Source: Pseudonocardiales bacterium (GTDB lineage: Bacteria; Actinomycetota; Actinomycetes; Mycobacteriales; Pseudonocardiaceae). From it: a stretch of 64,000 nucleotides of DNA. Of this stretch, positions 1 through 8,726 are shown piece by piece. The translations under genes and the position numbers were made by a program. Positions within the stretch are counted from its first letter, which is position 1, and each line of letters opens with the position of its first letter. The stretch lies in assembly GCA_019241525.1 (NCBI GenBank), contig JAFAWY010000058.1, positions 1 through 64,000 of the forward strand, read 5' to 3'. The notes below the pieces were generated by a model, which was given only the letters and a program-made list of their open reading frames with translations, was not told the origin of the DNA and ran no database searches.

Positions 1-287
1 ACACGAACTATTGCGTTGGTGTCTGGAACGCCCTGAGCTGGCTGCTCCAACCAGAAGGTTACGGGGTACGGGTACCCATTCCCGTGCCCCGCCGCCACCC
101 AGACGGCCGGCTCTACACCGCCGACGACCTGTACGCCGAGATCATCCGCGACGGGCGCCTGTCGCCTGAACAGCGGGCTGCGAAACGGATTAAGGCTGAG
201 GCCGCCGCCGCCAAGTACCAGCACTACGACGAGCAGATCAGACGGATACAGCGCGACCTCGGTTGGGACGCCGCAGCTGTTAGCTGA
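1..287 (+). CDS. Hypothetical protein, 3' part only
   Basis: The reading frame is open from the first base to a TGA at 285-287, so the gene begins to the left of the window. A GTG at 84 could start a 67-aa product, but the frame upstream is also protein-like (NALSWLL, hydrophobic and aromatic), which favours a longer gene. The visible 94 residues end in a charged, Ala-rich helical stretch (about RAAKRIKAEAAAAKYQHYDE). No family recognised. It is convergent with the relaxase gene, leaving 68 bases between their stops, and presumably belongs to the same integrated element. Confidence 0.55.
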   Translation, partial: TNYCVGVWNALSWLLQPEGYGVRVPIPVPRRHPDGRLYTADDLYAEIIRDGRLSPEQRAAKRIKAEAAAAKYQHYDEQIRRIQRDLGWDAAAVS

Positions 288-355
288 CCAGAGCAGTACC
301 TGCACGTGAGCGGTGTGATCGTCGAGATTCAGCATTCGCCTGACACCTGCCCCGC

Positions 356-3300
356 TTAGCCGGCGTACGGCGCAGCGTCGACCCGTTCGCCTGGCCGGGG
401 CTGCTCGATCACTGGGTCCGCTGGGCCGTCATATGTCACTACGGGCTCGTCATCGCTCACCAGGTCATCCGCCTGGGTGTCTTCGGTGCCGTCGCCCCAC
501 CTGGCGACGTCGGCCACATCGGGCTCTTGATCGGCCAGCTCATCTAGGGCTTCCCGGGCTTGCATTTCCGCGACCGCTTCCGAGGCGCGCACCACCGCCT
601 TATGTGTTTCTGACGGCGTAGGCACTCGACCCCGGTCAGCTTCGTCGGATCGCTCGAACGGATCCGGTGCTGTGGTCTCCCGGATGTCGGCTATTGCGGT
701 CTCCGCTAGCCCGGTCTCCTCGATTGGCCCGGACACCGGCGCCATCGCATCTGCCTCGGCCATCTCCGCGTCATGGCCTTCGTCGGCGATGTCTGCCTCG
801 GCAACGTCGACCATCGCAGCTTCCGCTTCGGCCTGCTCGGCCCGATGCGCCTCGACCCACTCTGTCGCGGTCGTCTTATCCGGCGGGTTGGCCACATCGA
901 TCCCTCGCGCGGCCAACGTCACCTTCGCCGCTTCGGCGCGATCCTTCGTCACCGCCGTGGATGCCGACCACAACGCCCGATTCAGATCACCGCGCTCCAA
1001 CCCGGCCCGCTGTTCCTCGAGGATCGCGGCCTGGGCCTGGGCTTGTTGCGCCTCATTGCGCAACATCTCCGCGCGCTGCGCATCGGGCTCCGCCGCGGCC
1101 TTCGCCGCCAGCACCGTCGCTGCCGACCCGGCATCATCGGCTGCCTTCGCGACCGCCTCCAGCTCGTCGGCGACATACGCCGGAGCCCAGTTCAGCTCCC
1201 GCTCATAGGCCGCGATCCGCGCGAACAGTTGCCCATCTGACGCCGCCCGATCATCCGGCCCGGCATCGGGCAAGCCCAGTGCTGCGTGTCCCGCGTACCA
1301 CATGGCGTGCTTATCCGGCAGGTTCGCCGGTGGCGCGGCACCCAGCGCATCCGTCGGGTCGTCGTGGCCCAGCAGCTCTCGCGCCACCCCGGCAGCGCCG
1401 GCCTTGTCTTCCCACTCCAGGCGCTCCACTGGGTCCTCTGGGACCGGGCCCAGGGCCTCGATCGCCCACTGCGGACGCTCCCGCGCGATCTCCTCACCCA
1501 GCATCGTCCGCCGGTCATCCGCCGCGTCAGCATGGCGACCCAGCCACGAGTTCCACGTCTCCGGGACCTGCGCCGGGATCAAATCGCTAAACCGCTCCAC
1601 CTGCGGCGTCAGCTTGCCGTCTAGCATCTTGTCCAGCCGGCCGTGCAACACCTGTGCCGCGGAGTCCGCCCCATCGAAATCACGCTGGGACACCGCGTCG
1701 CGCAGCACCTCCAGCGGGTCGTGCCCGGCCAGCTCCGCGCGCCGCAGCATCGTGTCCACCGACCACATGGCGTCGTCGTTGCAAAACCGCGCCCGGTCGT
1801 GTTCAGCCAGCACACCCTCGGCGACCAGCGCATCCAGCGCCTGACTGGTGCGGTGGGCCAACAGCATCCCGACACTGTCGATCAGGCGGCCACCGTTGGT
1901 CAGTGCCGACTGCGCATCCCGGGCTGCCTGCTCCGCCTCCGCCAGCGCGGTCTGCTCGATCTCGCGCCAGTCCAGGATGTCGCACAGCATCCCCTGCGTG
2001 CTGTGCTCGATCACCTGCGCGACCTCACCGGTAGCGGAGTCCTTCGCTGGGGCCGCCCGGGTCACCCCCCACAGCGTGTTGTGCTCTGTGCCCCGGGTCG
2101 CCGCCACATACGCCGCTGCCGCATCCATTCCCGGAGTCAGCAACCCATGGCAGGTTTTCACGGTGCGGCCCTCCGCGGCATACACCGTCGACGCATATCC
2201 CAGCGTCAGATGCTTATCCACATAAGTTGCCGGCAGCTGCAATTCCGGGCCTAGTTCCCGGCCCGTTTGTCCGTGCGCCAGAATCGGCGCCACCGTCAGT
2301 CCACCGTCGTCGCGAAGAGCGGTTACCTCATAGGTGGCGCGATTCACCGGGGCGATCGTGTTGCCTTCCCAGCCCTTCAGAGACCACGCATTGCGCCGCG
2401 CCTGCACCATATCCCCGACCCCGGCGACGGTGCCCTGCATCCCCAGCGCAACGCCTGCTGTCCCCACCTTTCCCAGAGCGACTAATTCCTCGCGCAACGC
2501 CGCCGACAATCGCGCCGCTGCCTCATTGGACTGGGCGACCAGCAGCGATTCCTTGCCCTCCAGGGTGTCGGCCAGCCACGCCTGCCGGGCTTTCGCCTCG
2601 GTCTGCTCGACCGCCCCGCCGTCGCGTAGCCGGCCGTACTCGGCCACCGCCGCTTTGTCTCCCGCCCGTAACCCCAGCGACGCTGTTTTTTCCCAGTCCG
2701 CCTCGAACCGCCGCACCTGGGTCAGCTCATAAGCCAGGCCGTGTTCGGCCACATCGGCCAATACCCCACCCGGCCCCACCGGCGTCAGCTGCGCCGCGTC
2801 GCCCACCAGCAATGTTTTCGCACCGGCCGCGGCGCACTTCTGCTGGATCGCCAGGATGTCGCTCCGCGGCGCCATCGATGCCTCGTCGATCGCCACGATC
2901 ACATCCGGCCCCAGCTGGTACTGCTCATCACCCGGCAGCGCCCGCCCCGCTTCGAGGCGCCCCTGCGCCGCCAGCCACCGGGTGATGTTCGACGACGTCA
3001 GCCCCTCGTCAGCCAGGATGTCGGCCGCCCGCTGGGTCGCCGCCAGCCCCTGCATCCGCTTCCCGGCCTCGGTCCACGCATCATTGATCGCCCCGACCAC
3101 GAACGACTTACCGGTGCCCGCCGGGGCGCACAACGTCTCCAGCATCGCCCCCGACGTCAGCACCCCCACCAAAGCCGCCTGCTGATCCGCGCCCAGCTCC
3201 CGGTGCGACTCCGCGTACCGGTCCACGACGGCCTGGGCTTGTTCCATGGTCAGCGTCGCCCCACCGCGGGTCACCGCCGCCTGACGCAGCAGCCGCTCCC

Positions 3301-4792
3301 CGACGACCGCGTCCTCCGTGGAGTACGTGCGCGCTCCCGGCGCCTCATACACCGACCGGCCGTCGGCCAGCTTCAGCTCCGCCGGGGCATCGCTGGCGTC
3401 CACCCCAGTGCGGGCCGGCAGCGCCCGTCCGAGGGATTGCTGCGTCAACCCGTCCAACAGCTCGGGCACCATCTCGGGCTTACAACCCAGGTTCGCCGGC
3501 AACATCTGCCCGATCGCCCGTGTCAGATCGGCCTCTTGCCACGACGAGCGCCGGTCCCCGATCTCCGCTAGGGCCTGCGCCGACACCTGACACGGTGACC
3601 ACTGCGCCGTTTCCCGCTTCACCGCGCCCGCGGCTACTACTGACTCTGCGGTCGCCGCCAGGTCCTGCCCCACCCGCGCCTGGGTCTCGGCAACCCACCG
3701 GTCCATCCGCTCTTCAGCAGTGAGCCCGTCGTGGGACTTCGGCGCCCGCGTCTCCAACGTCGCCTGCTGGCGCATCTGGGTCCATTCATGCAGCGACGGC
3801 TCCCGCCCATACCGGGCCCGGAACTCGTCGGCGATCGCCTCGGCCCGTGGATCGATCGCCTCCGTCCGCTTGGAAAACAGCTCGATCAGCTCCGCCGGCA
3901 CCCCGGCGACCTCCAGGCCGTTGCCGTCGGCCCGGGCCTGGAACCGCAACCCGGCGTGCTGGGCGGCGTACTCCGCCGCCACCCGCTCACCCACCGCCGC
4001 CGCGCCCGCCCGCCACTGTTTGATCGCCGTGGAGTCCAGCGCCCGCCACTGCCCATCCGCACACAGCTGCCGATTCAGGATCGCTTGGTGAACGTGCAGC
4101 TGGGGGTCGTGCTCCCGGGAGTCGTGCTGAAGGAACTGGGCGACCACCCACCCATGGGCGTCAATCCACCGCCCAGTCGCCCCAGGCCCGTGCTTGCCCA
4201 CCCGCCCATAGCCGGCGTGGTCCTGGAGATAGTCGATCGACGCCCGGGCGCCCACCAGGACCGCCTGTTCGATCGCCCGGTGCTTGTCCTCCCAGTAGGC
4301 GGCCGAGTGGGCGTCGCCCGCCTGGTAGGCGAGATTGCTCGCCCGTTCGAACGCCACGCTGGCGATCGACCACGACTTAGGCGGGCTGAACGTGGCGTCG
4401 ATAAACGCCGTCGCCTGGCGGGCGTTCTGCTCCGCCGCCCGCCACATCTCCGCCCGCTGCTCTGGGCTGGCGCCCGGGTTGGCCGCCAGGGCGGCGTCGT
4501 ATCGCTCCTGGGCGGACCGGTAGTGCTTATGCCCAGCACCCACCGTCTCCGCCTGCCCCCACGTCGACCGGTCGTGGGCGTTCGGGTCTCGCGGGTCCAG
4601 CAACCTCGAATAGATCGCTTCCATCAGGTCGGCGTCCACCTGGCCGATCAGGCCTAATGCGTCGGCTCCGGCGCCGTACCACATGCCAGGCGGCTCGCCC
4701 GCCGTCACCGCCGCGCTGTAGTAGCCTTCCCGACCACCGCCCACGGCGTCGGTGAGATATGAGGTGTCGTGACCAGGGGAAAGACTCAACAT
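356..4792 (-). CDS. traA: MobF-family conjugative relaxase with RecD-like helicase domain
   Basis: Predicted 1478-aa protein that would nick the transfer origin, attach covalently to the 5' end and unwind the strand for transfer. The N-terminal TrwC-type relaxase domain (about 1-330) has paired tyrosines Y24-Y25 and the metal-binding motif HDSREHDPQLHVH at 223-235 (H223, H233, H235). A UvrD/RecD-type helicase follows, with Walker A CAPAGTGKS near 554-562, Walker B VIAIDEAS and the later VGDAAQL motif. The C-terminal 350 residues are Ala/Glu-rich and probably coiled or disordered. I chose the ATG at 4792, giving the family-typical start MLSLSPGHDTSYL; it overlaps the preceding stop by 7 bases. 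An upstream extension to 4975 lies inside the previous gene and looks like a shadow. No oriT was recognised. Confidence 0.93.
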   Translation of the reverse strand: MLSLSPGHDTSYLTDAVGGGREGYYSAAVTAGEPPGMWYGAGADALGLIGQVDADLMEAIYSRLLDPRDPNAHDRSTWGQAETVGAGHKHYRSAQERYDAALAANPGASPEQRAEMWRAAEQNARQATAFIDATFSPPKSWSIASVAFERASNLAYQAGDAHSAAYWEDKHRAIEQAVLVGARASIDYLQDHAGYGRVGKHGPGATGRWIDAHGWVVAQFLQHDSREHDPQLHVHQAILNRQLCADGQWRALDSTAIKQWRAGAAAVGERVAAEYAAQHAGLRFQARADGNGLEVAGVPAELIELFSKRTEAIDPRAEAIADEFRARYGREPSLHEWTQMRQQATLETRAPKSHDGLTAEERMDRWVAETQARVGQDLAATAESVVAAGAVKRETAQWSPCQVSAQALAEIGDRRSSWQEADLTRAIGQMLPANLGCKPEMVPELLDGLTQQSLGRALPARTGVDASDAPAELKLADGRSVYEAPGARTYSTEDAVVGERLLRQAAVTRGGATLTMEQAQAVVDRYAESHRELGADQQAALVGVLTSGAMLETLCAPAGTGKSFVVGAINDAWTEAGKRMQGLAATQRAADILADEGLTSSNITRWLAAQGRLEAGRALPGDEQYQLGPDVIVAIDEASMAPRSDILAIQQKCAAAGAKTLLVGDAAQLTPVGPGGVLADVAEHGLAYELTQVRRFEADWEKTASLGLRAGDKAAVAEYGRLRDGGAVEQTEAKARQAWLADTLEGKESLLVAQSNEAAARLSAALREELVALGKVGTAGVALGMQGTVAGVGDMVQARRNAWSLKGWEGNTIAPVNRATYEVTALRDDGGLTVAPILAHGQTGRELGPELQLPATYVDKHLTLGYASTVYAAEGRTVKTCHGLLTPGMDAAAAYVAATRGTEHNTLWGVTRAAPAKDSATGEVAQVIEHSTQGMLCDILDWREIEQTALAEAEQAARDAQSALTNGGRLIDSVGMLLAHRTSQALDALVAEGVLAEHDRARFCNDDAMWSVDTMLRRAELAGHDPLEVLRDAVSQRDFDGADSAAQVLHGRLDKMLDGKLTPQVERFSDLIPAQVPETWNSWLGRHADAADDRRTMLGEEIARERPQWAIEALGPVPEDPVERLEWEDKAGAAGVARELLGHDDPTDALGAAPPANLPDKHAMWYAGHAALGLPDAGPDDRAASDGQLFARIAAYERELNWAPAYVADELEAVAKAADDAGSAATVLAAKAAAEPDAQRAEMLRNEAQQAQAQAAILEEQRAGLERGDLNRALWSASTAVTKDRAEAAKVTLAARGIDVANPPDKTTATEWVEAHRAEQAEAEAAMVDVAEADIADEGHDAEMAEADAMAPVSGPIEETGLAETAIADIRETTAPDPFERSDEADRGRVPTPSETHKAVVRASEAVAEMQAREALDELADQEPDVADVARWGDGTEDTQADDLVSDDEPVVTYDGPADPVIEQPRPGERVDAAPYAG

Positions 4793-5268
4793 GCCGCTAC
4801 CCCCAGCGACGTCGCCTGCGAGAACGGGCGTCGCCGGCAACCGCGACACCGCGGTACATACCGCGCCGGGTCCACGCTGTAGTGCCGGCCCTGCGCCGCC
4901 TCCACCAGCTCCGCCGGATCGGTGCGGTCGTAGCACCACGACACCGCCGGGTCCCCACACACCGAACACGGCCACGCCGCCGCCGGTCCCCGCACCGCGC
5001 GCACCGCTGCGTGCGCTGCCCGATACCCCGGGACGCCGAGCCGCGCGCCGCGCCGAATAGGGACGTCCGGGAAGTCATTCCCGAAGCGGATCCAGCGTTC
5101 GTAGTGCCCCCGACAACGATCAAGCGCATAGAGTTCCCGACCGCACTTGCTGATCTTGCACATCCGTCGCGCCGTCGGCGCGACATAGGCCTCGGGATCG
5201 GGATGCCTTGGTGTGTCCCTCTTGGTGATCTTGTGGGGTTGACCGTGCGTTTGATCTTCGGGGTTCAT
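4786..5268 (-). CDS. Zinc-finger / HNH-like protein preceding the relaxase
   Basis: Encodes 160 aa with two Cys/His clusters: C37, C42, C52, H55 and C101, C104, H129, C141, C144. The second resembles the metal site of HNH-type proteins common in actinophages and integrative elements (CSVCG, later H, then CRGC), but the usual catalytic His-Asn-His pattern is not clear, so nuclease activity is only a possibility. The C-terminal Cys codon and stop overlap the relaxase start by 7 bases, implying translational coupling. It could be a DNA-binding accessory of the relaxosome. A small gap of 49 bases separates it from the upstream gene. Confidence 0.7.
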   Translation of the reverse strand: MNPEDQTHGQPHKITKRDTPRHPDPEAYVAPTARRMCKISKCGRELYALDRCRGHYERWIRFGNDFPDVPIRRGARLGVPGYRAAHAAVRAVRGPAAAWPCSVCGDPAVSWCYDRTDPAELVEAAQGRHYSVDPARYVPRCRGCRRRPFSQATSLGVAAC

Positions 5269-5317
5269 GGTGTTGTCCTTGCTGTTGATCTCTAGGGCTT
5301 CGTTGCTGACTGGATCG

Positions 5318-5995
5318 CTAGCTCGGTGAGTGCTGCTGCTGAGTGGATCTGGTGTGTGCTTTGGCGTCGTTGAGTTCTGCTGGTGCGGGGTCGGGGATCT
5401 GCTGGGTGGCCCACTCTGTGGCGATGCGATGCCGGTAGTCGGCGAGTGGTGCGGTGATCGGATGGGGCCGGTGCAGCTTGTGTCCGGGCTGGTGCAGGGT
5501 CAGGTCGCAGCCGTCCAGGGACTTGCCCAGTCGTTTGATCACACCCGGTAGGAACCGTTCGTGGAACTCGGCGGCCTTCGCCGCGGAGCGGCCCAGCGGG
5601 TGGTAGGCCTCGCGGTGGTACTGGCGCAGCCACAACAGCTCCTCGACCGCGCCCGGGTGCCACAGCCAGCACGGCGCCAACCGGGCGTCGGGGTAGAACA
5701 GGTAGACGTCGCCCACCCAGGTCACCAGGTCGTCCAGGATCGCCGCCAGCCCCGCCATGTCGCCGCCCGCCTGGGCGCCGGCCAGCAGCCACGACAGCGG
5801 CGGATCCGGGCGGGCGGTCCGCGCCAGGCGGGCGACATCCGCCGCTAGGTTCCGCAGCATCTCTTCCTGCGCCGCTTGGGCGCGCTGCACCCGCTCCACC
5901 TGGCGGGCCAGACCCATCAGCGCCTGGGCCATATCGCCCTCGCCCAGCGGCAACTCCTGCGGGGCGTCGCCCGCCCGCCTGCGTCGCCCAGTCAC
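5318..5995 (-). CDS. DUF4913-like protein with N-terminal coiled coil
   Basis: Encodes 225 aa. The GTG at 5995 overlaps the TGA of the coupling-protein gene by 4 bases (GTGA), which decides the start. Residues about 20-65 form a likely coiled coil (MGLARQVERVQRAQAAQEEM). The region after about residue 85 has the aromatic pattern WVGDVYLFYP, CWLWHP, VEELLWL and HERFLPGVIKRL. I associate this pattern with DUF4913, a domain found in actinobacterial mobile elements next to TraG-like ATPases. Function unknown; the position between coupling protein and relaxase suggests a transfer role. Family assignment is by recollection of the pattern and is moderately sure. Confidence 0.7.
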   Translation of the reverse strand: MTGRRRRAGDAPQELPLGEGDMAQALMGLARQVERVQRAQAAQEEMLRNLAADVARLARTARPDPPLSWLLAGAQAGGDMAGLAAILDDLVTWVGDVYLFYPDARLAPCWLWHPGAVEELLWLRQYHREAYHPLGRSAAKAAEFHERFLPGVIKRLGKSLDGCDLTLHQPGHKLHRPHPITAPLADYRHRIATEWATQQIPDPAPAELNDAKAHTRSTQQQHSPS

Positions 5996-7689
5996 TTGCT
6001 GCCGCCCACGACTGGGAGATCCGACAGGCCGACCGCCTGGGTGGCCAGCTCGTTTTCCATCCCCTCGACGACCGCCGCCAGCGCCAGCCCCCGGCGCTTG
6101 GCCGCCGCCTGCACATCCGGCCGCTTCCACCCCGGCGACATTCGGCCCATGGTTACTGCGGTTTCACCCGGCCACACCGCCATCGACCCTCGTGGGATGG
6201 TCATCAGCTGCGGCAGCGTCAACACCTGCTGCGGGCGCCCGTCGCGCATCACTTGACCCGACAGTGCCGACCACGCCGCTAGGTCCTGCTCATCGGATCC
6301 GTAGGCGTGCAGGATCGTCGTGCCCGTGTTGTTTCGGATGGCCTTAGCCCCATCCCAGCCCCACCGCTGGCGTACCTGGGCCAGCGATTGGAACGTGGCA
6401 ATCAGCGTCAACCCCTGGGATCCGAAGTCTTGGAACCACTCATCCAGCGGCACCGGGCAGATCGCCGCCGCCTCATCCAGCACCAGCCGGCCCGGGGGAT
6501 CTAGCCGGCCAGCCGGGAACGTGGCCGCATACCGTCGGGCTTCCCGGGCGAAATACCCGGTCAGCGCCGACAACAGCGGCGCGATTCGGGTCTCTGAGCG
6601 GCCCAGCAGATAGATCGTCGCTCGCTCCCGCAGCAATTCCCGCACCTCAAACGGCGTCGCCGCCCGGGTCGCCGCGAGGGCGTGCGGGTTGGTCAGCCAC
6701 GCCAGTGCGGGCATGATCGTGAACGTCACGCTGGATCGGGTCCGGGAGTTCGTGGCGAAAAACTGTTCCGCCGAGGGCAGGTAGGCCACTGCGGCCGGGG
6801 ACTCCCGCAACAGCCCCATCACCAGCGGCTTGTGCTCGTCCGGGCTGGCCACCCAGCGCAGCACATCCAGGGCCGCCAGCTCGCCGATCGCCGCGGCGTG
6901 CAGCAGCGCCGCCAGCACCCGCTGGGCCTGCTCGTCCCACCGGCGGCCCTCGCCTTCCGAGCGGCCCCCCACGCCCCCGGAGATCAGGTCCACCGCCCGT
7001 TCCTCGGCGTGCTGCGGGAACTGGCACCACAGCAGCGGATCAAACCCCAGCGTGGTCGGTAGATCCCCCAGCGCCGTCGGGTTGAACAGCAGCGTCGGGC
7101 CCATCTCGGCGCGCACTGGTTCGGTGATGTCGTACAGGTCCCGCTTCGTCGATGTCGTCAGCGTGAACCCCGGCGAATCGCACACCCAGTGGATCAGCTG
7201 CGCCGTTTTACCGCGGCGGGGGCGCCCGTACTGGCAGATCGTCTCCTCGATCGGTACCCACACCGTCGTGGTCAGCCCCACCCGGGCGATCGGCAGCGCG
7301 TACTGCGTCACCGGCGTGGACCACCGCTCCCACCGCGACATGGTCGCGAAGCTGGGCCGCAATACCGTCGCTTTGCGGCGCATCACCAACGGCGAGTGAT
7401 GCCGCCACAGCTCCCACCGCGACGCCATTCCCGCGTGCTTGTCGTTGCGGGCATGCCAGCGCGCCACTATTGACTGCGCCGAGCGGTGCTGGCCCCGCCA
7501 CCACGCCACCCACCCCAGCCCACCGGCCAACGGCACCACCAGCCACCAGCCGCCCACCAGATACCCGACCAGCCCGGCGACCGCGACCCAAAACGCCACC
7601 AGCCCGGGTGTGCGTCGGCGTCGCGCCAGCTCCGCCAGCCCGAGCGACAATGCCAGCCCGATCAGTGCTACTTCAGTTGCGAGACTCAT
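5992..7689 (-). CDS. traG: VirD4/TraG-type coupling ATPase
   Basis: Encodes 565 aa. It would dock the relaxase-DNA complex and power its export through a type IV secretion channel. Two N-terminal membrane segments (about 5-20 and 30-65) are followed by a short basic linker. The P-loop YGRPRRGKTAQLI is at about 154-166. Conserved substrate-path residues of the family follow (STKRDLYD, LLFNPTALGDL, GFDPL), then the Walker B region GRLVLDEAAAICP and the TraD-like block FQSLAQVRQRWG. The start ATG at 7689 has an upstream GGAATGAACGGGAA ribosome-binding region. Its stop overlaps the next start by 4 bases. This RNA/DNA-pump type together with a MobF relaxase differs from the TraB system usual in Streptomyces-type elements. 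Confidence 0.9.
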   Translation of the reverse strand: MSLATEVALIGLALSLGLAELARRRRTPGLVAFWVAVAGLVGYLVGGWWLVVPLAGGLGWVAWWRGQHRSAQSIVARWHARNDKHAGMASRWELWRHHSPLVMRRKATVLRPSFATMSRWERWSTPVTQYALPIARVGLTTTVWVPIEETICQYGRPRRGKTAQLIHWVCDSPGFTLTTSTKRDLYDITEPVRAEMGPTLLFNPTALGDLPTTLGFDPLLWCQFPQHAEERAVDLISGGVGGRSEGEGRRWDEQAQRVLAALLHAAAIGELAALDVLRWVASPDEHKPLVMGLLRESPAAVAYLPSAEQFFATNSRTRSSVTFTIMPALAWLTNPHALAATRAATPFEVRELLRERATIYLLGRSETRIAPLLSALTGYFAREARRYAATFPAGRLDPPGRLVLDEAAAICPVPLDEWFQDFGSQGLTLIATFQSLAQVRQRWGWDGAKAIRNNTGTTILHAYGSDEQDLAAWSALSGQVMRDGRPQQVLTLPQLMTIPRGSMAVWPGETAVTMGRMSPGWKRPDVQAAAKRRGLALAAVVEGMENELATQAVGLSDLPVVGGSK

Positions 7690-7803
7690 TTCCCGTTCAT
7701 TCCTTCGGTGTCTAATTCATAACTTTTTGACATAGAGGTACTTCATGCGCCAGTCGGGAAAACCGACTCGCGCCGTGGGGAGCTTGATTAATGGACTACT
7801 GTG

Positions 7804-7950
7804 TTAACGCTTGTGCCGGTAGCTTTGACGGCCATCCCAGATACGTTTCATGTCGTGCGTGGCGCGAGTATCCTCAGCCCACATGCGGCCCAGATAGAAA
7901 CCGCCGACCGCGCCGATGAGGATCCAAACCAGTATTATTTCCATTGCCAT
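7804..7950 (-). CDS. 48-aa single-pass membrane protein
   Basis: A short gene I translated by hand: it begins MAMEIILVWILIGAVGG and ends RQSYRHKR. Residues about 3-20 form one hydrophobic helix ending in a glycine-rich turn (GAVGGFYLGR), followed by a charged cytoplasmic tail. A purine-rich GGGGGGTG run lies just before the ATG at 7950. It sits between ssb and the coupling protein gene on the same strand, so it may be a small transfer or entry-exclusion protein; no family is recognised. The frame, strand, RBS and position support it, but the short length leaves some doubt. Confidence 0.6.
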   Translation of the reverse strand: MAMEIILVWILIGAVGGFYLGRMWAEDTRATHDMKRIWDGRQSYRHKR

Positions 7951-7995
7951 CACCCCCCTTTTTTAGGCTTCCTTTGTGGAGTTCTGGTGGTGGAT

Positions 7996-8038
7996 CCCGG
8001 TGGCGCGGGCGCTGGGGAGGCAGACCCGCGCCACCGGG
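7996..8038 (-). terminator. Perfect 14-bp inverted repeat after ssb
   Basis: CCCGGTGGCGCGGG at 7996-8009 is the exact reverse complement of 8025-8038, with a 15-base loop. It begins 10 bases after the ssb stop and ends 46 bases before the 48-aa gene. A GC stem of this size can act as an actinobacterial terminator even without a U-tract, and none follows. It may instead attenuate expression between ssb and the coupling-protein genes, or protect the ssb transcript. Confidence 0.65.
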
Positions 8039-8048
8039 GAGCTAGGAA

Positions 8049-8483
8049 TCAAAACGGCGGCTCGTCGTACGCCCCGCCCTGGTCGCCGCCGGACTGTCTG
8101 GCCGCGTCGGCGCCTTGGCGCTCGGCCTTGGTGACCTTGACCGTGGCGAACTTGACGCTGGCGCCGATCTCGTCGACCTCCAGCTCCAGGCGATACCGGG
8201 TTTCGCCGCTGTTGCGGTCGTCCCAGGTGCGCTGCACCAACCGGCCAGTGACCATGACCCTGGTACCGCGGGTCAAAGACTCGGCCACGTTCTCCGCTTG
8301 GCCGCGCCAGACGTTGCACCGCATGCTGATCGGCGTCCCGTCGGTCCATTCCCCGGTCTGCCGGTTGAACCGGCGCGGAGTCTGGATGACGGTGAAGTTC
8401 GCCACCGCGGCGCCGCTAGGCGTGAAACGCAGTTCGGGGTCAGCTGCCAGGTTGCCCATCAGGGAGATCGTCGGCTCGTTCAT
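8049..8483 (-). CDS. ssb: Single-stranded DNA-binding protein
   Basis: Encodes 144 aa, close to the usual length of an actinobacterial SSB paralogue. The OB-fold runs from about residue 5 to 110 ([52 protein letters not shown]) and a short Gly/Gln-rich linker leads to an acidic tip DEPPF, the docking tail for partner proteins. I chose the ATG at 8483 because AAAGGAA lies 8 bases upstream and the product then starts at the OB-fold; the longer frame to 8678 would add 65 unrelated residues. It probably coats transferred single-stranded DNA of the element; the chromosomal replication ssb would be elsewhere. Confidence 0.93.
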   Translation of the reverse strand: MNEPTISLMGNLAADPELRFTPSGAAVANFTVIQTPRRFNRQTGEWTDGTPISMRCNVWRGQAENVAESLTRGTRVMVTGRLVQRTWDDRNSGETRYRLELEVDEIGASVKFATVKVTKAERQGADAARQSGGDQGGAYDEPPF

Positions 8484-8691
8484 CGGGAGTTCCTTTCTGC
8501 TCCGACCGGGGGGTGGTGCTTTGACGGGGCTTGCCTCAGCGGGCGTAGTTGGGGATCCGTAGGACGTCGGGGGTTCTGACTGGTCGCATCCGGTGACACG
8601 GGGTTTCGCCACTGGATGGGATCGGGAAGGTTCATCGACGCTTGTCCCCGACGGGGTCTGCTGACCTCTGGACGGCAAAGCAACGCACCCA

Positions 8692-8711
8692 GTAGGGGCA
8701 GGGCCCCCTAC
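8692..8711 (-). terminator. GC hairpin downstream of the DUF2637-like gene
   Basis: GTAGGGG (8692-8698) pairs with CCCCTAC (8705-8711) around a 6-base loop, 16 bases past the stop of the DUF2637-like gene. It lies in a 243-base gap before ssb, so it may end the first operon of the element. The rest of the gap holds no convincing gene; a promoter for ssb is expected there but I cannot point to its boxes. Confidence 0.4.
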
Positions 8712-8726
8712 CCGAATGACCCGACG

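Noticed and set aside
433-4657. Several long rightward frames across the relaxase gene
   Set aside because: They are Arg/Pro-rich antisense shadows typical of GC-rich DNA, with no domain.
4793-4975. N-terminal extension of the relaxase
   Set aside because: It lies in another frame of the zinc-finger gene, is Gly/Ala-rich and unlike relaxases; the ATG at 4792 starts a family-typical sequence.
7752-7768. AGTCGG/CCGACT hairpin upstream of the coupling-protein gene
   Set aside because: The stem is only 6 bp with no U-tract; too short to claim as a terminator.
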